A DNA stretch of 64,000 bases from Melanocharis versteri (GCA_013397845.1 VZTG01000511.1:429495-493494); one strand, 5' to 3'; positions 25,321 through 37,019 are shown, numbered from the stretch's first letter. Made by a program: numbers and translations. Notes: a model not told the origin generated them from the sequence alone.

Positions 25321-25865
25321 TCACAGAATTCTAGAATGTTTTGGGTTGGAAGGGACCTTAAAGACCATCTAGTCCATGCCCCTGCCATGGGCAGGGACAC
25401 CTTCCATTAGACCGGGTTGCTCCAAACCCCGTCCAGCCTGGCCTAGAACACTTCCAGGGATGGCACACCCACAGCTTCTCTGGGCAACCTGTGCCAGGGC
25501 CTCACCACCCTCACAGAGAAGAATTTATTCCTGATACCCAATCTAACCCTGCCCTCTGTCAGTTTGAAGCCATTCCTTGTCCTGTCAGTCCATGTCCTTG
25601 TCAAAAGTCCCTCCCCAGCTCTCTTGGAGCCCCTTTAGGTATTGGGGGGGGCTCTAAGGTGTCCCTGGAGCCTTCTCTTCTGCAGGTGAACACCTGCAGC
25701 CCTCTCAGCCTCTCTCTATAGAAGAGGTGCTCCATCCTTCAGAGCATCTTTGTGGCTTCCTCTGGACTCGCTCCAGCAGATCCATGTCTTCCATATGCTG
25801 GTGTCCCAGAGCTGGGCACAGCACTGCAGGTGGGGTCTCAGCAGAGCAGGGGTGAGTCTCTCCTG
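25321..25865 (-). mobile_element. CR1 LINE 3' region (~545 bp), minus orientation
   Basis: The 3' terminus is at the left (CAGAATTCTAGAATG, then GGGTTGGAAGGGACCTTAAA). It continues through GCCATGGGCAGGGACACC, CTCACCACCCTCACAGAGAA and TTTGAAGCCATTCC to the ORF2-end part. There the minus strand encodes a short Leu-Leu-Glu-Arg-Val-Gln segment typical of CR1. The reading frame is broken upstream and the element is 5'-truncated, so it is inactive. The right edge is approximate. Confidence 0.93.
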
Positions 25866-26269
25866 CGGTGTCTGGGGCCATCCTACCAGATGCTGAGGTG
25901 TAACACTGCAAATATTGAGGCATGAGCAGTGCATGTCTTAAATCCAGATCCAAAGCCCTGTTCTGATTAGGGGCTGAAATCGGGATAGAACACAAGAAAA
26001 TGGTGAATAAAATATTGAGACAGAGGGGAGACAATGTTTTGCTTCTAAACTGCGAAGTTTCACTCTGAATATGGTAAATGAATTACAAAGAGTGTCTGAT
26101 CAGCCACTGAACGCGGTCCAGAGCCCCGGCTGAGCTGTCGCCATCCGTGTCCAAGCCACATCCCTCTTCGGAAAAGAAGGCCCCAACAACGTGTGAGTAA
26201 ACAATATTCAGTGCTGGAAAAAAAATTATTTACAACCCAGCGGGGGCTAGCCCAGCCATTAAAGAGCTC
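25866..26269. other. Short unique stretch before CpG island
   Basis: AT-rich to mixed sequence with no open frame of note. It leads into the CpG island and includes an AAAAAAATTATTTAC stretch near 26218-26232. Confidence 0.5.
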
Positions 26270-26380
26270 CTAAATGCGGATGGACGCGGCAGAAAGCCTC
26301 TCCCGAGGCCCGGGCAGGAGCGCTCTGCGCTCTGCGCTCGGCGCTCGCCCGTCGGCGACACGGCGCCGTTCCCCGCGCGG

Positions 26381-26394
26381 CCGCCAGGGGGCGC
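26381..26394 (+). promoter_or_regulatory. Strong CTCF-type binding motif
   Basis: CCGCCAGGGGGCGC matches the vertebrate CTCF core (CCA-S-Y-AG-R-K-GGC-R) at every position except G for A at the third base. It sits inside the CpG island. CTCF sites of this form commonly anchor chromatin loops, and the orientation is plus. Occupancy is not shown by sequence and could be prevented by CpG methylation. Confidence 0.6.
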
Positions 26395-26418
26395 GGCGGG
26401 CACGGGGAGGGCCGGGGG
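26387..26418 (+). other. Five-tract G-quadruplex motif
   Basis: Five G-tracts (5, 3, 4, 3 and 5 G) separated by loops of 6, 3, 1 and 2 bases satisfy the G3+N1-7 rule with one tract to spare. It overlaps the last part of the CTCF-type motif and the first arm of the inverted repeat. Such motifs are frequent in promoter CpG islands. Confidence 0.7.
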
Positions 26419-26450
26419 TTAATTAATCAGCGGGTGTGTAATTAACCCCC
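26414..26450. repeat. Perfect 12-bp inverted repeat with TAATTA cores
   Basis: GGGGGTTAATTA (26414-26425) and TAATTAACCCCC (26439-26450) are exact reverse complements with a 13-base spacer. Each arm contains TTAATTA/TAATTAA, a homeodomain-type core. It could act as a paired binding site or form a cruciform or RNA hairpin. It was found by direct reading and its function is inferred. Confidence 0.85.
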
Positions 26451-26530
26451 TTCTCCCCCGAGGGCTGGGCTCGGTGGGTGCTGCACGCGTGGGGCCGAGC
26501 CGGGCTCTGCCCGCGGTTTTCTCGCTTGCC

Positions 26531-28079
26531 GGACAAGGGATTAGGATTTTTGGAGCCTGGGCTCTGCTGCTCTCCTACCGCAGGTCGATTCCAGCCCCGG
26601 AGCCGTGTGCCTCTCTCGATCCCTGCAGCAGAAGCGCTGCTGGGTCCGCATTCCCGCCTGGAATCTCTTCCATGGCTTTGTTCTTCCTCACTGTGCCATG
26701 AGAACGTGCAGGCCTTTGGAAACGAACCTCCGTCTTTGGACAGAAAAGTCTTTGCCGGGATGAGCTCACTGAGGCTCTGCTGTCGTCATCAGAATTCTGG
26801 GCTAGAGGAGCATGTTCCTTTTTGGAATCGTGATTTCCTATCAACAGGCTGTTGGCTCACGGTCACGGCTGTAGCTGCCCCATCATAACGTGGTGACTGT
26901 CACCGTTGGATGGGATCACTTCTCATCCCAGACTCAGATTTTGCTCCCGATGTGGTTTCCAGGCAGGAGCATCAGCTGTGCCCAGGAAAGCCAGGTGTGT
27001 GGTACCCACAGCTGCCTGATGCGATGGGTAAGGGCACAGGTCTGCAAATCCTTCCCCAGATGAGAAAGATATGGGGCTTATAAATCCTGGGTCAGGGCAA
27101 AGTCCTGAAGCGAAGTCAACAGCAGAACTTTATTTCATCATTATTATTTTTAATTCCTGGTGTTTCCAGTTAAATGCTTAGTTCCCCTCTCAGGTGCTTT
27201 TATTCTTTCACATTTCTGACAGGATTTTCCACCTTGTCCCTTTGAACCCATTTTTGGATTCTCTTCCCAAGCCCATAGCTACCTGGGGTGTAATCATGGC
27301 TGTGGGATCAAATGTCAGGTTAATCCTCCCAGGAGACCTTTCCCTTTCCTTCTTCGGCCCACTGATAATGTTCTCCGATTCCTTGGCCACTGTTCAGAAG
27401 TACAGATGCTCATTTTCCCCTACCTGCAATGAGATCCCAGTGTGCTTGCAGCCTGCGTGTCAGCCTGCATCCCATTGCCATCCCAGTGCCACCAGCAAGG
27501 GCTGGCACACTCACCTTGCACATTACTCTCTATCACAGCCTGACTGGCCACTGCTGGTGTCACTTGGCAGGGAGGTTGTGACTGCTGCAGATTTATTCAC
27601 TGGGATAAGTGCTGGCACAGCTGAAATCATCTTTTCTGGCCTTAGGGTGTGGGAAGAGCCACAAGGTCTGGTTCTGGTGGAGGTCAATGATGAGTGAGCC
27701 TGTGGGATGCAGCCGGGTGGGGGGTAAACCCCAGGAGAGGCCAGCCATGGGTGGTGATGACAGGGAGAGGGCTTGCAGATGTCACTGTCCCAAATCTCAT
27801 CTCTCTTTTATTCCTGGTGCTGCTGGTGCGAGTCAAGGCGGTTGTTACCCACTGTGGCCATCCCCAGTGCTGCCAGGGACAGGCACCAGCTCCTTTCAGA
27901 GCGTGGGGCATTTTAACAACAATGAACACTGACTGCCAAACCAAAACGAGAGAAGAGGGTGGGAAGGGGATGAGCCTCCCCTCGAGAAGTGCAGGGGCCA
28001 GCTCTCCCGCACACCTCCTCTATTTATGGCATGTCTCTTCTGCCTTTGAGCCATAAATTTGGCCAGGGACTGTCCCCTG
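26531..28079. other. Unique sequence downstream of CpG island
   Basis: No recognised gene. The plus-strand frames leaving the island end by 26888 without a family signal. Around 27110-27240 the sequence is AT-richer (TTATTATTTTTAA). Nothing else was supported. Confidence 0.5.
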
Positions 28080-31000
28080 GCGCCTCCGTGAGATGCTCTG
28101 TCCAGGATTTACTGCTCGACTTTGCAAAGGAGAAATACAGCCCTGGCCACAACTCACGGTGCCGCACCTGCCAGCCCCGAGGGCTGCGGTGCTTTCCCAG
28201 CTCGCCCTCCGCCGGAGCCCAGCCTCGGGCATCATCACTTTTTGTTTAGAACGCTTTTGCTGCTGTGTCGCAGCTCTTCGGGTCAGTATCTCATGTCTTG
28301 GAGCTAAGCAAAGAGCTGGTGCTGTGCGGGCCTGGCCTCGGGGGCCTGGCAGACGCCGCGGGCGAAGGAGCGTGTGATGGTATCGCGTGTTGCTGTTGGG
28401 TTTCATGCACCACGTACAGGTCTGGGCTTCCTGTTCTCCTCGATATCGCAGAGCCCATTAAAGTTTCACATCTCATGTTATGAAATATGGCACACGTCAG
28501 GGTTTTTTCCCCCCTTCCTGGGCTCCTCTCGGCTTTCAGCTGACAGCCTGCGAGAGCCAGTAGCCCTTCCGGCCAGCATCCCTCTCAGCATCATCCTGGA
28601 AGGGCCGGAACCCACCCCATCACTCCCTGTCGATGGTCTGCTGGGAGCTGGCTGTCCTTTCCATCCCTTCTGCCCCTCCAAGATGCTGCTGAGCCTGGCT
28701 GCCCTCCCCAGCAGCTGAGGCCAAACTCTCACTACACGAGTGGCCACCCTTTTTGCATAACTGCTCTGCTTTTTCTCCCACGTTTAATCCAAGACGATTT
28801 TGCCTGTGGAGTGATCCACCCTCAGGGTTTTACGGGATCGGCCTGGCCCTCTGCCATCCCCAAGCGGGGCAGGAGGGAGTTTCCCAGCTTCTCCCCGGGA
28901 GCAGGACAGCCCCGGTGTCAGCGCAGTGGGCTCGGCGGGAGACAGGGCGCTCCCACGACACGCTCAGCCTGGCGCTATCGGCCTTGGCATCTCCAGCCGC
29001 GCCTTCCGTGGGGGATTTATCTCTGCCAAATCTGCAAATCGTAGCATGTAATTTTCCCTCTTTCTAGTCCGGGGGAGGGTTTGTGGCCGGAGCGGAACAG
29101 ACAGATATTTGAGGCTGGGAGCAGGGAGCCTGCTGCGCCACGTTCGCAGCCAGCCCCACAGGGCAGCCTTGCCAGTAACAGCCACGGCGAGATCAAAGAT
29201 GCTGTTTGCCACCAGGATCTGTCCTTGACAGCCAATGGCTTCCCGCGGCGAGCCGGGTATCTCATCTCAGAGAGGGGATTAATCTGATGCCTGGATGGAG
29301 GGGGAAGACGGGTGCTGTGTTTCACCAGGCTTTCCCAGCCTGCCGCATCAGTGCCGTAATTTCGGGGCTGGACTCTTGCTGCCCATCTGGACGCCCAGGT
29401 TGCTACACCAATGTCCCTATTTTCCAGCAAAGCCTCAGCTCTCCACAGGCAGTAGATGAGGTTGGTTCATGATGCCCAGCGTGGTGTGCAGGGATGAGTT
29501 CACACTTGCAGTTTTACTGATTTTCCCCTTTTCCAGGTCTTATGAAATGGCAAGTTCAGAAGGTGATTTTAACGGGTTGTGTCCTGATTCTGCTCAGCTA
29601 GAAGTTATATAAAATAACATTAAGCTGGACAGGGATAAAATAGGCTTCAGTATAATCAAAACTGTGAGTGTCTGGCCTCAAATACTCAGTGAGGGGAATT
29701 TTTTTTCCCCATCAGGCTGCTGAATCCTTCCCCTCTCTGGAGCTGGAGCTGACAGTGAAGTATCACCTTGGTAGCTTACTTGCTTCGGGGAAGAGAGTGA
29801 ATGCAAATCAGAAGCCCCTGGGGACAGGAACCCTCTGCTCCAAGGAGGAGGAGGATGACCCTGTATCTGCTGACCTCCCCACTCTCCAGTCAAGACAGCT
29901 TGGCAGCAGCAGAGCCCAATTAGTGCAGCTACAAATTGTCACCCCGCTCCCGCTGCAGCCAGGGCGGGCAGTGGTGCGCACACGGCGGGCAGCGTGTCAC
30001 TGCACCCCAGGCTCCAGCGATCCAGCTCCCGGCGGGGTGAAGCCAGAGGCGGTTAATGAGGGTCCCAGCGGAGGGGAGCGCTGGGGCTCTAATTGCTGAT
30101 GCCAGCCGGGGGTCACCAATTAAGAGGCAAAGTGCCGGCGGTGCCGCACAGCCGAGCGCCCCGCTGCCGTGCCGTGATGCGCCGGAGGGGTGCCGGAGCT
30201 GCTCCCACCCGGCCGCCCCTTTCAACAAGTGCTTTTGTCTCTTCACCGCGGGCTCTCACGCTGCCTGCGCTCCCGGGGGCTTCGTTAGCACCGTGCGCAC
30301 GGCAAGCCGCGTTCTCACTCCAAAGGCGGAGGCTGCTGGCCCAGTGCTGTGTGTTGGGAATTAGCAGTGTCAGCCCCCGCGACGGCACGGAGCACCCGCG
30401 CCTCCGCCGTGGCCGTTTGGCGATGCTCAATTTAATAACACTCTCCCAGTCTTGCCAGTATCAATAAATGCCCCCAGACCCAAGCCAGCTTTGTGATGCC
30501 TCGATGCCTGCCCACGGGTGGGGCAGCAGGCGGGAACAGAGCGCGGCGAACCTGGGGGCGTCCATCACCCCTCCGCTGGTGTCTCAGGAAGCATCTTTCG
30601 AGGGGAGCGGCAATCCCAGCAGCCCTCCAGCTGAGACCTGGCGAGGCCGGGCATCCCCAGCTCCCTGGCACTGCTCCTGCGTGCGGGGGTGCTCCCACCC
30701 GTTCCCTCTGATGTGGATTCTCCGGTGTGTGCTAAGGGTTGGGTCCCCACGGCAGCCCCAGTGCCCTGCTCCCCACGAGGAAGAGGAGGGGGCACGCAGG
30801 GTGCACAGGGGGACAGGCAGATACAGCCGTAACAAACCGCGGCCGCTCAGCCAGGAAGGCTCCGCGGTCGCAGCCAAGCTGCCGTTCATTAAACCAGCCT
30901 GCTAATTAAAGCAGAGCGCAGTGTCTGGCGGGCAGGCAGCAGCCCCGGGTGCGGCTGGGTGGGCCAGGGCCACCCAAAGCCGCGGCGGCGGGTGCCAAGG

Positions 31001-31460
31001 CTGCCAGCGCCCCGGGGAGCGGAGCCGCATCGCCGCCTCGCCGCCGGCAATCGCCTCCTGGCGAGGGCGGGGGGCTTGGGGGGCCCCCAGTGCTGCCCTC
31101 GGCGGACGATGCCTGGGGCTGCCCCTCCACCTTGGGACGCGTAGGTGGGGCGTCCCTGCCCCGGTGGACGTGGCTTGTGGCGCTCTGCGCTGGCAGTGGT
31201 GGGGAGCAAGCACATTCCGGCTTGCAAGGGATGGGGACACCCTGGGCTCGGATGCCCCACAGGGACCTGCCTGGGGGAGCTGGGAGTGGCTCGGGGTGCT
31301 GATGAAACTGCTGCGGGGAACTGGACCAGCTCTGGTCCCGCTCCGCCTTGGCCAAGCTTTTAATTCCTCATCGCCCAGCGCCGTGCCTTTTGGTGAGGAT
31401 GGTTACCCAGCCCTGCGTGCCCGTCGCCTCTGGCACGGGCAGCATTTCCACTCGCAGGGG
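28080..31460. other. Broad GC/CpG-rich domain without a credible gene
   Basis: CpG is visibly enriched in patches, mainly 28130-28380, 28880-29260, 29950-30430 and 30820-31180. Long open frames occur on both strands, up to 268 codons at 30921-31727 (plus strand, GTG first codon). They are low-information Gly/Ala/Pro/Arg-rich and overlap opposite-strand frames of about 100-150 codons, as expected from GC-rich DNA with few stop codons. This may include promoter islands of a noncoding transcript. Confidence 0.4.
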
Positions 31461-31743
31461 AAGGTTTTAATTCACCCTGCAACCCCCTTTTCCAGAAAAA
31501 CGCTGTTAGATTACACAGGACAGAGGTGCGGGGCACTCCCGGGCTCCTCCCTGCCGGCTGTGCCGAGCCAGGGGCACCACCACCAGCAGATAAGTCCTTG
31601 GATGCTTCCCAGGGCTGGCAGCTTCTTGCGGCCGTGGGCCAGGGTGCGGCTGTGCTTCGGTGAGCGATGCAATCGGAGGCCGGTGCGAGGGCCAGCCTTG
31701 CCAGCCAGTGATTTTGCCATTGCCTAAAATAAAATCCACAGGG

Positions 31744-31758
31744 AAAAAAAAAAAAAAA
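31744..31758. repeat. A15 tract followed by A/G-rich run
   Basis: Fifteen A, then about 20 bases of A and G only. No upstream transcript-like body or flanking duplication was recognised, so I treat it as a simple repeat and not a retroposon tail. Confidence 0.85.
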
Positions 31759-31778
31759 GAAAAAGAGAAAGAAAGAAG

Positions 31779-34700
31779 CCCGACTGGATTAATAATTCAG
31801 GCTGGCAAGAGAACAAACCCATCCAGAATCCACCTTCCATTATATGCCCACAAACCACATAAAATGGAAAAAGAAAGAACAACATAAAAGCCCAACGACC
31901 TTGAGCTTCAGTGGCAGCCCCAGATGTTGCAGGGGCGCAGGCAGAGGGAAAGGGGTGCAGGGATGGTCCTTCGGTGTGGGGGTGCTGTGCCTTCGTGCTG
32001 CTGGGGCTGGGCAGGATGGGTGCTGGGGTGCCCCTGGTGAGGTGCGGTGTGCGATCCTGTGCTCAGGGGTGGCCGGACCACACAAAACGCCATCCGGACA
32101 GCCCCAAGCCCTCCCTGCAAAAAACAGTGCAGCAAAAATGTGCTAAATCCTCAAACTCAAACAAGGTTTGCCTGCCGCAAATTGCAGGGGAGATTTGGGA
32201 AGGAATTTGCTACCAGAAAAGTGGTGGCAGGCTGGATGTTAAAAATCTGGGGTGGAGACGTCCAGGTCCGTTGTGGGGGGATGCTGTCTTTAGCACGGAG
32301 CTGGGGCAGGGCTGCTAGGGACCGTAGGAAATAATTATAACCAGGTAATTATAGAACTCTTTCCAAAAGAAATCCCTTTGGAGAGTCTTTTCCCTCCATG
32401 GAAGCACAGATGCTTGCCACCCTGCCCAGCCCACCCCGTACCCAGCCCCATCCCTCCCTGCTGCTTCTCCAGCCTCCAACCTGTCCCGACCAGGGAACCC
32501 TCATGCTGGCAAAGCAAATGGAGCAGTTCAGCCCATTTCTCTCCTCCTCACTTCTCTTTTGTGGTTGTTGCAATGAGAAATTGTTCAAAAGGAGCCCTCT
32601 GCTACCAGAAGTCTGCCTGGCACTCTAGAAATTAGGGAAGGGGATAAATTCTGCCCATGTGAGATTCTGGGGACTTCCTGCCAGCTTTCTCTGTGTAGGA
32701 AGGGATATACTTTAAGTCATTGCCCTGGGGATATGTGGCAGAGCATCCCAGGGGAAGCCCCCACGTTTGGAGTCTTGCTAGGTGTTCTCTGGGCCACCAG
32801 CTCAGGGAGCAATGCCGCCTCTAAAGCCATGTCCAGTCCCTAGACCCAAACTTCCTCTGCTAGTCAAACAGCAAAGAAACACAATTTAAACTTTAAATGT
32901 CCCATTACTCTGAGCCTGGGAGTAGTGTTTCCTTAGCCTCCCCAAACAGAGACAGGAAGCATTGCTGGAACAGCCCCCTTCTCCCTCACTCCGCTTTGCA
33001 TGTTTAATATTATTATTATTCTTTTTTTTCCTTGAATAAACTGTCCGCACAGCATGGCCCCAAGCACTGCCTCAGCTGCTGCTGCACCAATTTAAACTTC
33101 TGATTGTCTATTAAAAGCTCCCAGCATCTCCCACAGGTGAAGGTGTTTTCCATGGAGGTGGGCAAGGGAAGGGGACTGGAGGGCTGTGGGACAGGAGCCC
33201 TGCCCAGCCATGGTAGGCAGGGGCTCTGACGGAAATGATTACATCTTAATCCCACCCGGGAAAAACCCTCCTGCCTGCCCGGTTTCCATCTCTCGTGGTT
33301 TCAGAGCTGGTTCATGCCCCTGTGGCAGCACTAGGAGGATCTCCCCCTGGGAAATAGGGTGGTGGTTGTGGGGTGACCAACCCCATGTCTCTCCCTTAGC
33401 CAGGATATGTGTCTAATGTGCTCTGTAAGTCACGAGGTAAAGCCAAGACAAAGGTTATGTATCTCTGTTCTGCAGCAGCGTTGCTGCAGTGGCACATAAG
33501 AAATCCCCGCTCCCCAGGCCTGAAAGGGAAAAATCTCCACAAAAACCCTTTTAACCGCAGAGTGGGGTGACAGTCCTGGTTCTCAGTAGGACTGAGCCCA
33601 CAGCAGAGCAGGGCGAGAAGGGACTGGGAATCCAATACCTTCGGACACCAGGGCAGTAAGCATTAATTGAGCTGTATTAATGAGCCAGCAGCCAGAAGGA
33701 AAAAGCTTTTAGTATGGGTGTGGGGCGGCCCCGGAATGCCGAGCAGCATCGGGATGGAGACTCTACAAAACCCACGGGCTGGGAAAGCAGCAGAACCCCC
33801 GCCCTCCCCAAATCAAAATACATATATATATATTTAAAAGAAAGCACAGGCGTTGCAACGAAATAGCTATATGTGGTTTGAAATCCCCGGCTCAGTTCAT
33901 GCCAAAGGAATTTCCAGGCCTGGTTTAGATCTGATTCAGCAAAGCTTTATAACGGTGTGGGGGGTGTTCAGAGGACCTGGCGCTGGGTGGGTGCGGGGGT
34001 ACCACAGTCCCTGCCCGGCCAGGGCGCCCAGGCTGGGGCCTGCATCGGGAGCCCTGAGGTAGGAGAGGTGGGCATGTGGGCTCGGGGCTGCCTATAAAGC
34101 TTTTGTTTTCTTTCTCCAGCCTCAGTCCCGGAGAAAAAGAAAGCCGGTGCCTTCCTGGGGAGGGATGTGTGCAGCACTTGCGGCTCTTACCCCAACTTCA
34201 GCCCAAGTTATGGGCACAGTGAGATCCAGAATCAGCCCCAGGGGTGATCACGCTCCCCCAGGTTTCATTAAATCACTAGATGGGGTGAAGGGAGAGATTT
34301 TGTCTGCCAGCACAACTCTTTCTAGCCACCAAAGAATCCACACAGTGGGTTGGCTCCTCCAGGGACCAGGCACATCCCCAGCCCTGCTCTGCTGCCAGGG
34401 GGCTCTGGCAGTGGGAGAAACAATCCCCCCATACACCCTATCCTCCCAGAGTGAATAATTCAGACAAAACAAAGGGAAATGGTGAAAGTTGTGGTGTCCC
34501 AGCGCCAGGCACTGGAGATGATGGTTTCTTTAGGCAGAAGTAGGAAGAAAAAACAAGCAGTGTAGGCAATTATCTCCCCCATGAGTCACTCAGGACTGGG
34601 AATTTTTTTTCCATGGCTAAGATTTCCCAGAAACTGGTGAGCTGTCTGTCTGGGGGGTGTCTGTCTGGGAGTAGGGGGAGTGTCTGTCCAGGGATGGGTG

Positions 34701-35022
34701 AAGCAAAGCCAGCCGTGGCCCAGGAGCTCCGTGGTTCCCCCCTGCCAGTGAAAGTCCTGAAGCTTTAGAGTCAGAGAGTCTGAGGATGTTCTCTCCATCT
34801 GTACCCAGGGATGTGGAACCCCCCAACCCCCACAGACTCTCCTCCATCCTTCAGCCCCCAACACTGGCTGCATTTAATCATCAGTTTAAATAAACCTTTT
34901 GCCTACAGGGGTACAAGATAGGGACAACATGGACCAGCAAGCGTTTCAGAATCAGTCCTAGGAAGGAAACTCTGTTGAATTTTTGGGTGCTTCCACCCAT
35001 GGATGGATTCTGCATGCTTCTA
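31779..35022. other. Unique sequence, no gene seen
   Basis: Short frames only. An (AT)-rich run lies at about 33822-33833 and an ATTATTATT run near 33010. A core CCAGGGGGC at about 34395-34403 partly fits a CTCF site. The repeated TGTCTGTC segment is listed separately. Nothing else was recognised. Confidence 0.45.
34643..34688 (+). repeat. Three copies of TGTCTGTC in a short imperfect tandem
   Basis: TGTCTGTC starts at 34643, 34658 and 34681, separated by G-rich spacers. It is a degenerate tandem of about 15-23 bp units. Each copy contains GTCT, the SMAD half-site, so a SMAD-responsive cluster is a possible but weak reading. Confidence 0.6.
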
Positions 35023-35112
35023 ATAGAAGGTGTCCCTGTCCATGTCAGGGGGGTAGAACAAGATGACCTTTAAGGTTCTTTCCAACCCAAACTATTCTGT
35101 GATTTTATGATC
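35023..35112 (+). mobile_element. CR1 LINE 3' terminal fragment, plus orientation
   Basis: The last ~90 bp of CR1: GGTGTCCCTGTCCATG, then GATGACCTTTAAGGTTCTTT, CCAACCCAAACTATTCTGTG and a short decayed ATTTTATG tail. It is 5'-truncated and non-coding. Confidence 0.9.
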
Positions 35113-36764
35113 CCTGCATCCTGGCTTCAGATCCCTCTGGCCGGGAAGGGTTATCCAGGGACGACGGCGCAGCTCTGTAACCCGGGGGAGTTCCGCAGAT
35201 GGAGGTGCCGCTGCTTTGATCACGCTCTTCAGAAGCTTGATTTAAAGCTTGCAAGCCTCTTCCGAAACACTTTTGAGCCTAATTATTTCTCAAGATGAAA
35301 GGGAAAATAAGAACCTCAAACCCTCCTCTTTACTCCTCACTCTTAAGGTAAAGGCTTCAGCCGGCTCCGTGTGGAGAAGATGCCCCACAACCTGTGGCCC
35401 TGGCCAGGGGCTGCGTCCTGCATCCCCACAGTGCCAGCACAGCCCATGCATTACAGGTCCCAACTACCACTGCACGCTCCCCCCCTCTTCCTTTCCTAAT
35501 TGTATTCCATCTCAAGATTATTGAGGAATAATTGCATTACGAAAGACAGCTCCAGTCTGGCATTGAGGAGCATTGCCCCTCCTGCACAGCACCGAAGGTC
35601 CCGAGCCCCGGCGGTAATGGAGCTTACCGCAAGCACTCAGGGAAAGAGCTCTCAGCACTTCAGCTAAAACACTTACTTGCTTTGAGCACATCCTGAGTTT
35701 CTGAATCTCTCCCCCCCTTTCAAGGGTCTCATTTGCCAGGAGCGCACCTGGGGCAATGGCAAAGGGGATGGTCGAGCTGCAGGGGTGTTGGACATGCTGT
35801 GGGACAGCACCACATGCCTATGGGATGTATGGCATTCCTCTCTCCATGCCCCAGCTGGACAGAACAAACCACTGCTGGAGACAAACTAGGTCTTTGCAGA
35901 AGGCAGAGCAAAGGGAATGAATGCAGCAAAATATGTGCAAGGAGGGTGCACAGCAATATTGCAGCTTTGTTTCCCCTCTCCCCTTCAACTCCCCTGCTCT
36001 GAAGAGGAGGGAACATCCCCATCCCACCTCGAGCAGGAGCCGACCCTTCGGCACAGCCACCAAGGTCCTTTTGATTTGGAGCCAGGTCTTCCTTCGCTAC
36101 CTTGATCCTTGATCCCTTTCAGCTGCCGCCACTGTCTGCCTTGTGGTTCTTTATCAAAGGCTGTCTTGAAACCCAGATAAAGGGTGGCGTACGCAGCAAA
36201 GCTCCCACCCTCGCATGTAACCACTCAGACATGCTGTGGAGATTAGCCAGAGCCCAGCTCTGCCCTGCTCGCCCACCTCTGCCAAGAGCCCGTCCTGCCC
36301 AAGGCAGCGAGAACAGCGAGTGTATCTCCCCGAGACTGAGCACTCGCTCGCGCGCCGAGCAGTGACGTGCACAACGGTGCCACACAGACATGACCCTGGT
36401 AAGGTGCTGCACAGGGGAACAACACGTCTGTCTGACATGTGTGGTCCTCAGAGGCGGGTCAAACACGTGGCATTTGGAGCCAAATCTGGAATATATTTTG
36501 GCTAGTGGCTGGGTTTGTCAGCGTTGCAGATGGACGAGCTGTTGTCACAAGCCTTATGACAAATGTTCTCCTGAGGTTTTATGTGAAGATCTGAAAAGGC
36601 TCCAAGAACAAGCTCACCTTCAAGCTCAGACAAGGTCTGGATTTGGCACCATCTCTCTTGTTCCCATGTAACGGGCTGAGCAAAGGCTGGGCTGACCTTG
36701 GGAGATCTGCACCAAGTGTGGTGTTCCTGCAGGGAAAAGCTCTTCTGGGCAGAGTAGGAGCAAA
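35113..36764. other. Unique sequence, no gene seen
   Basis: Short frames on both strands. A small CpG cluster lies at 36320-36376 (CTCGCTCGCGCGCCGAGC, then GTGACGTGCA, which contains a CRE-like half-site). A C8 run lies near 35710-35717. No gene, RNA gene or repeat was recognised. Confidence 0.45.
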
Positions 36765-36900
36765 TCCAAACTGTCTTTGCAGCTGGGTAAACTGAGGCAG
36801 GAGCAGACAGGGACTTGTCCCAGACCACCCTGCAAACTTGTGTTCTCCTGCTGATGCTCCTGTCTACCACTCACCCTTTTAACTCTGCCTGAGCCGTTTC
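36765..36900 (-). mobile_element. MIR-like ancient SINE fragment
   Basis: GGGTAAACTGAGGCAG, GGGACTTGTCCCAGACCACC and CTGCAAACTTG follow the order of the conserved MIR core in antisense (GGGAAACTGAGGCA, then GACTTGCCCAAGGTCAC, then GCAAGT). It is old and diverged. Boundaries are approximate and a related amniote SINE is possible. Confidence 0.55.
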
Positions 36901-36946
36901 ACACCCTTGGGTCCCACTACAGCCAGCAATGCCAAGTGATAATGAT

Positions 36947-36964
36947 TTATTATTATTATTATTA
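36947..36964. repeat. (TTA)6 microsatellite
   Basis: Six uninterrupted TTA units, with a second short (ATT)3 run at about 36973-36981. Confidence 0.9.
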
Positions 36965-37019
36965 CTCCTGCTATTATTATTGCTGCCTAGATAATCCCCT
37001 GTCAGAATATAAATGTGCC

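Larger units (their letters stand above)
26270..26530. promoter_or_regulatory. Compact CpG island
   Basis: By my count about 37 CpG in roughly 260 bp, far above its flanks. It includes a run of heptamer-like GCGCTCT/GCGCTCG units at 26320-26348, a CTCF-type motif, a G-quadruplex sequence and an inverted repeat. In birds such islands usually mark promoters or strong enhancers/insulators. I see no recognised first exon. Open frames that start inside it (26474-26701 and 26478-26888, plus strand) have no family resemblance, so a noncoding-RNA promoter or insulator are equally possible. Confidence 0.65.

Noticed and set aside
30921..31727. Longest open frame of the window, 268 codons on the plus strand
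   Set aside because: It starts at GTG, is low-information and Gly/Ala/Pro/Arg-rich, and overlaps several opposite-strand frames in the same GC-rich DNA. No domain was seen.
31720..31790. Retroposon tail at the A15 tract
   Set aside because: No element body or target duplication was recognised. The A/G-rich continuation fits simple sequence.
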